Source: Gemmatimonadota bacterium
GTDB taxonomy: Bacteria > Gemmatimonadota > Gemmatimonadetes > Gemmatimonadales > GWC2-71-9
DNA: 64,000 nt
Direction: 5' to 3'
Assembly (NCBI GenBank): GCA_003222195.1
Contig: QHVB01000029.1
Location: 1-64,000, forward strand
Position numbers and translations under genes: made by a program. Shown piece by piece: positions 59,860 to 64,000 of the stretch. Below the pieces are notes generated by a model, which was not told the origin of the DNA, did not search any database, and worked only from the letters and a program-made list of their open reading frames with translations. The first letter of the stretch is position 1. Each line of letters begins with the position of its first letter.

Positions 59860-61238
59860 GCCTGAATCAGCTCGACTGCCGGCTGCACCATCCGCTTGTC
59901 GATCAAGGCGGGCCAATACGCCACGATCTCCTCCGGCTTGGGCCGTCCACCGGCAAAGCCCGTCACACTCGGCGGCCCGTTGAGAATCAGCGGCGCGATC
60001 TCGCGCGTGAACCGATCCACCGGTTTCTCATCGCGAGCGCGCACGCCGATACGCAGCTGCACCTCGGGAAGCGCAGCGACATCCACGTCCTGTAACGCGA
60101 GCGGTCCGTGGGTGGCGTTCGCGCCGAGGAACTCCGTGTGGATCGCCTCGAACAGCAGGCCGAGATCCTTGAGGCGCTGCCGGAGAATGCGATCGGCGGC
60201 CCGCGCCTTTTCAAGCGCATCGGGCCATGCGTAGACGAGCGTGCCAATGGCCTTGTAGCCGTAGAAAAAGGCAATCGAGACCTTGAGTTTGTCCGTCGCC
60301 GGTTTGCCTTTGATGCCCGAGACTCGCACCCGGTCCTGGCCCGCTTGTGTGAGCTGAATCGTCGTAAAGTCGGCGACCCCATCGGGCGTGATGTATTCGC
60401 CTGGATCGCCCATTTCGTATACGAGCTGCTCCGTGACCGAGGCAACGTCGATCCGGCCGCCCGTGGCGGGATGCTTGATGAGATCGAACGTGCCATCGGG
60501 TCGCGCTTCGACGATGGGATAACCGATGTTGGCCATGTCCGGGATGCGCTTCCAGTCCTTGAGGCAGTTGCCGCCGCTGCACTGCGCGCCGCATTCGATG
60601 ATGTGTCCCGCGACCGTCCCCGCTGCAATACGATCCCATGCGTCCGGCGCCCACCCAAAGGCGTGCATCAACGGTCCCAGCGTGAGCCCGGTGTCAGTCA
60701 CGCGCCCCGTGATGACGACCTGGGCGCCGCGCTGCAGCGCCTCCACCACCGGCGCGGCGCCGAGGTAGGCGTTCGCGGAAAGGACGCGGTCGCGCACGTC
60801 GCGCAAGGGACGGCCGGTGTCGAGGTTCTTGAGCGCGTGGCCGCGGGCGAGCAGCCCGTCCAGACGACCCAGGAGATCGTCGCCGGTGACCACGCCGATC
60901 GTCAGTTTCCCCCCCAGCCCGAGCCGCCGCGCGACGTCGGCGACCGCCATGGCGCAGGCACGCGGGTTCACACCGCCGGCGTTCGCCGTGACCTTGATCC
61001 CGCGCTTCACGGTGGTCGGTAGGATGCGTTCCATCTGAGTGACGAAATCGGTGGCGTAGCCCCGCGCCGGATCGCGCGACTTCTGTTTTTGCAGGATGGA
61101 CATCGTGACTTCAGCGAGGTAGTCCATCATCAGGTAATCCACCGGACCGCCGGTCACCTGCCGGTACGGTGCTTCCAGCCAGTCTCCCCAAAAACCCTGC
61201 CCGCCCGCGACCCGCACCGTTGCCGCAGGCGACGTCAC
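59856..61238 (-). CDS. AtuA-family protein (DUF1446; acyclic terpene utilisation)
   Basis: A 460-residue protein of the AtuA/DUF1446 family. It has [12 protein letters not shown], the TANAGGVNP(R) block, [15 protein letters not shown], and SGGNCLKDW with conserved residues. The AtuA protein is linked to citronellol/geraniol catabolism in Pseudomonas, but its reaction is not settled. GTG 61238 overlaps the subtilase stop (GTGA); a longer frame runs into that gene. Confidence 0.85.
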   Translation of the reverse strand: MTSPAATVRVAGGQGFWGDWLEAPYRQVTGGPVDYLMMDYLAEVTMSILQKQKSRDPARGYATDFVTQMERILPTTVKRGIKVTANAGGVNPRACAMAVADVARRLGLGGKLTIGVVTGDDLLGRLDGLLARGHALKNLDTGRPLRDVRDRVLSANAYLGAAPVVEALQRGAQVVITGRVTDTGLTLGPLMHAFGWAPDAWDRIAAGTVAGHIIECGAQCSGGNCLKDWKRIPDMANIGYPIVEARPDGTFDLIKHPATGGRIDVASVTEQLVYEMGDPGEYITPDGVADFTTIQLTQAGQDRVRVSGIKGKPATDKLKVSIAFFYGYKAIGTLVYAWPDALEKARAADRILRQRLKDLGLLFEAIHTEFLGANATHGPLALQDVDVAALPEVQLRIGVRARDEKPVDRFTREIAPLILNGPPSVTGFAGGRPKPEEIVAYWPALIDKRMVQPAVELIQA

Positions 61239-64000
61239 CGGAGACCGCCTGCGCCGCGCGACGTCGCAGCGACGACCGTGCGCCGCGCTGCCACCGATCC
61301 GGTCGAAGTCGTCACGCGTGTCTCGATCAGCGCGCCGAATCCTTCCGGCATCTCGAGCGGCGGCGCATTGGGTAGGCGCACCATACTGCGTCCCCCCGCC
61401 ACGATCGACAGCGCACCGCCCTCTCCTACCGGCGTGTCCGGGCCGAGGAAACGAATGCGAGCGTCCCCCTGCCATGGATGGCCGGGGAGACGCGCAAAGG
61501 CGGGGTAGAACTCGACCGTCAACGGAACGCCGCGAGCCGAGTCGGACAGCGCCACACTCATCCGGCCGAATGCGTAGTTCACGGGTTGATTGCCGCCGCG
61601 GATTTGCTGCCCCGTCGAATCGTAGACGGTGACGGACAGGTCCGTGAGCTCGTCCCACAAGTCCGGCGGCAGCGCGAGGTCGACTTCCATCCGTTTGGCC
61701 CAGCGCGGTGGACGCACCTGGAGGGATTCAGCCGGCTGACCGCGCCCGGCGATCGCGTAACTGCGCTCCGCGCCGACGAGCCGATGCGCGATGTCGCCGC
61801 TGGTCGTGCTTGCCTGGGCCGCGCCTGCCAGCACGCTCGATGCCTCCAGACTGCCATGCTGGGCCGGCGCCAGGGCGACCGGGCCCAGCTCGGCACGGAC
61901 GGTGGCCGTCGCGCGAGTGAGCGACGGGGCGATCACGTCGAGCTCGTACACGCCAGCCACCATGTCTTCCGCGCGAACAGTGATCACGGCACTACCAGAT
62001 TCCTGTTGGCCAATCTCGATATCTTCGGGCGCCGAACGGGCGGGTTCGCCATTGGGCTCGTAGAGGCGCACCGTGGCCTGCTGGGTCTGCGAATCAGACA
62101 GCGTGACGGTCGCTCGCAGCGTGGCATCGTCTTGCGGGACCCGCAGGAAATAGCGCTGCACACTCCCTGGGGCCACGGCGCGCCGCTCGTCGAACAGGGC
62201 TTTCGTGCTGAGATCCATCGGAACAATCACCGTGTTCACCAGCGTAAACAGCGGCCCGGCGACAGGATCGCGGGGATTGATTGCGGTCACGGTCCCGACG
62301 TACAGCCCTGGAGCCGTCAACGCGCTCCGCTGGTACGTCACAGGGATCTGTGTCGCGCGCGGCGCGGCATCTACCGCCTCGTCCACGCTGAGCCACGGCA
62401 CGTCGGAGCGCAGCGCAAACTCCGCGGCGCGCAATCCCGCGAGGTGGCGCACGGTGAACGTTTCGACGCTATCGGGTCCCGCGAACCCGTTCCGCAAGAA
62501 GGCGGCCGTCACGCCATGTGCGGCTTGCACGCCGTAGATCGAGCCCTGATGTCCGCCTTCGAGCCACCGGTAGGCACCCTCGAGCGCCGGCATCCCCGCC
62601 CCGTCGTCGATGGTGCGCGCGCCGGCGAACGGGCGTGCGGATATGCGGAGCGCCTGGATGATGTCCGCGGCCACGCCGCGTCTGCCTTCCTGTGTCAACG
62701 CCGATACGAGACAGGCGGCGAGTCCGGCGGCGTGCGGCGACGCCATGCTCGTCCCGCCTTTGATCTCATTCCCCGTGTCCCAGCGCGGGACGCTCGAGAA
62801 CGCGACCCCGGGCGTGACGACATCGGGTTTGGCGAGCTCACCGCCGCGCGAGCTGAACCACGCCAGCACATCGCGCGCCGGTGGCACGCCCGGCTGCGGC
62901 GCCCGCTGAAATGCTCCGGGATAAGCGGCGCCGACCGACAACGCCAGGTCCGCCGACCCCGGGAAGCCGACGGTCGACAGGCCGGGTCCGTCGTTGCCGG
63001 CGCTGATCGCGAAGACCGCCTCGGGATGGCTGACGAGAAAGGCGTCGACGATCGAATCGATGACCGCGCGTCCCTCATGCTCGTTGCCGACGCCGAAACT
63101 CATGTTGAGCACCAGCGGCAGGCCGCGCTGCGCCGCGTAGCGCGCGGCATAGTCGATCGCGCGCATCATGCTGCCGTGGACCGTGACGCCGCCGCGCGCA
63201 TTGTTCGCGATCTTCAGGCCGATGATCTGCGCGCCCGGGGCCACCCCGTTGAATCCCGCCACATCGAACAGGTTGTAACCGGCCGCGATGCCGGCCACGT
63301 GGGTGCCGTGGCCAGAGGTGTCGAAGAACAAGTCGAGGACGGGCGCGCTGTCCGCCGTCTGGCTGAAGTTCGCGACGATCGTGAGCGGCTTCTTGCCGAG
63401 TGCGATGGTCTCGTGGCCCTGGCGGAAGTCGTGCAGCGGCATTTCGTCCTCGAACGAGCCGTCGAGGTTCGTGTCGAGGAATGCGACCCACCCGTCTGAG
63501 GCTTTCACGACCACGACCGGGAATTCGTCGGTGTTGCGGCCGTTGCCGTTGATGTCGCCCGCCGGCGGACGGCCCAGCGGCAGCTCTCTGAATACGCCTC
63601 GATACCACGTCGTCGCCGCCGTCAGGCGCCCGATGCGCGCCGCGCCTTTCATCTCGGTGCCGGTGGGCGCCGGGAATGCGGCCAGCGCCACACGGCCTTC
63701 CCCCGAGAAATCCCGCAGCTCGACGATCTTGGGTGCGCCGGTGCTGGTCGCGATCAGTCCGGGGACGCCGGGATCGATGCCGCTGTCGAGAATGGCGATG
63801 AGCACGCCACGGCCGTCGTAGGTCGGATGCAGTGAGCGAAACAGGTCCACGCCGGTACTCTTGAGCGGCATGAGCCCGAGCATGTAGGCCACGGCCGGCT
63901 CGACCGCCGGCTGCGGTGTGGACGCTCGGCTGCCATCCGATGGAGTCGGGGCGGGAGCCGCGGGCGCGGGCTTGATGGGTTTGGTCACGGCTTTGGAGCT
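61235..64000 (-). CDS. Subtilisin-like S8 peptidase, tripeptidyl-peptidase II type (5' end open)
   Basis: At least 917 residues. The catalytic triad is D68 (AILDSGID), His in SGHGTHVAG (about 230) and Ser in [12 protein letters not shown] (about 414). A long insertion between Asp and His (about 160 residues) and a large beta-rich C-terminal part recall tripeptidyl-peptidase II. The first visible start is GTG 63988, but the frame is open to the window edge. The visible N-terminus is a Pro/Ala-rich linker without a signal peptide, so the true start probably lies outside. Confidence 0.85.
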   Translation of the reverse strand, partial: SSKAVTKPIKPAPAAPAPTPSDGSRASTPQPAVEPAVAYMLGLMPLKSTGVDLFRSLHPTYDGRGVLIAILDSGIDPGVPGLIATSTGAPKIVELRDFSGEGRVALAAFPAPTGTEMKGAARIGRLTAATTWYRGVFRELPLGRPPAGDINGNGRNTDEFPVVVVKASDGWVAFLDTNLDGSFEDEMPLHDFRQGHETIALGKKPLTIVANFSQTADSAPVLDLFFDTSGHGTHVAGIAAGYNLFDVAGFNGVAPGAQIIGLKIANNARGGVTVHGSMMRAIDYAARYAAQRGLPLVLNMSFGVGNEHEGRAVIDSIVDAFLVSHPEAVFAISAGNDGPGLSTVGFPGSADLALSVGAAYPGAFQRAPQPGVPPARDVLAWFSSRGGELAKPDVVTPGVAFSSVPRWDTGNEIKGGTSMASPHAAGLAACLVSALTQEGRRGVAADIIQALRISARPFAGARTIDDGAGMPALEGAYRWLEGGHQGSIYGVQAAHGVTAAFLRNGFAGPDSVETFTVRHLAGLRAAEFALRSDVPWLSVDEAVDAAPRATQIPVTYQRSALTAPGLYVGTVTAINPRDPVAGPLFTLVNTVIVPMDLSTKALFDERRAVAPGSVQRYFLRVPQDDATLRATVTLSDSQTQQATVRLYEPNGEPARSAPEDIEIGQQESGSAVITVRAEDMVAGVYELDVIAPSLTRATATVRAELGPVALAPAQHGSLEASSVLAGAAQASTTSGDIAHRLVGAERSYAIAGRGQPAESLQVRPPRWAKRMEVDLALPPDLWDELTDLSVTVYDSTGQQIRGGNQPVNYAFGRMSVALSDSARGVPLTVEFYPAFARLPGHPWQGDARIRFLGPDTPVGEGGALSIVAGGRSMVRLPNAPPLEMPEGFGALIETRVTTSTGSVAARRTVVAATSRGAGGLR

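Noticed and set aside
61478-63499. A 673-codon plus-strand open frame opposite the subtilase
   Set aside because: It is a mirror frame of a high-GC gene. The minus strand shows the full S8 catalytic triad, and the plus product is Arg-rich with no domain.

Overview
The window is high-GC bacterial chromosome that is almost entirely coding, with no non-coding gap over 300 bases. It has no phage, integrase, transposase or CRISPR array. The gene families suggest a soil or sediment bacterium of the Gemmatimonadota type: many exported proteases, signal peptides ending in A-Q, a trimeric actinobacterial-like succinate dehydrogenase anchor, paired M16 peptidases, paired lipoprotein amidohydrolases and a PQQ-type propeller protein. 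This taxonomic call is an inference from gene content, not from a marker gene.

Layout. 1-1784 (minus): malate dehydrogenase, then a succinate dehydrogenase operon whose sdhA is cut by the window edge. 1823-4296 (minus): two exported proteins of unknown role, one a lipoprotein with a peptidase M15-like end. 4370-7856 (minus): M61 peptidase, moaD, moaE and moaA (molybdopterin synthesis). 7950-27071 (minus): HU with its own promoter and terminator, preceded by a nearly gap-free row of about 20 housekeeping genes. In transcription order these are icd, pepA, a TonB-dependent-receptor-like protein, yicC, gmk, rpoZ, coaBC, udg, dnaB, radA, ispD, tsaC, a tyrosine phosphatase, aroE, comF, gap, pgk, tpiA, secG and carA. 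27133-32330: envelope proteins, a tRNA-Leu, and an ECF sigma/anti-sigma/Spy-like operon.

32433-46797 (plus): a TetR regulator with a perfect palindromic operator begins a long operon for CoA-thioester catabolism. It holds two enoyl-CoA hydratase-family enzymes (one PaaG-like), an aldehyde dehydrogenase, a thiolase, a PaaA/BoxB-like diiron epoxidase, a GDPD phosphodiesterase, a 3-hydroxyacyl-CoA dehydrogenase and an amidohydrolase. It runs on into an M16 peptidase pair and an amidohydrolase pair. 46815-51733 (minus): rplU-rpmA, RNase E/G, an acyl-CoA dehydrogenase and a shortened RecQ. 51805-57503: an S9 oligopeptidase, a DUF1003 protein, a GroES-like/zinc-ribbon pair, and a membrane protein plus vWA lipoprotein pair. 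57500-64000 (minus): subtilase, AtuA, a small AtuA-like protein, an enoyl-CoA hydratase, a bacilliredoxin and a methyltransferase in one operon.

Three signals stand out. First, short tandem or palindromic repeats lie in frame inside at least four protein genes (radA, udg, an M16-family gene and an AtuA-like gene); in the M16 gene the repeat encodes the signal peptide. Second, genes are repeatedly joined by a 4-base NTGA overlap, including two cases where the start would be CTG. Third, the operon led by TetR pairs a single-component ring-epoxidase homologue with PaaG-like and beta-oxidation enzymes but lacks the usual PaaBCDE, PaaK and PaaZ partners.
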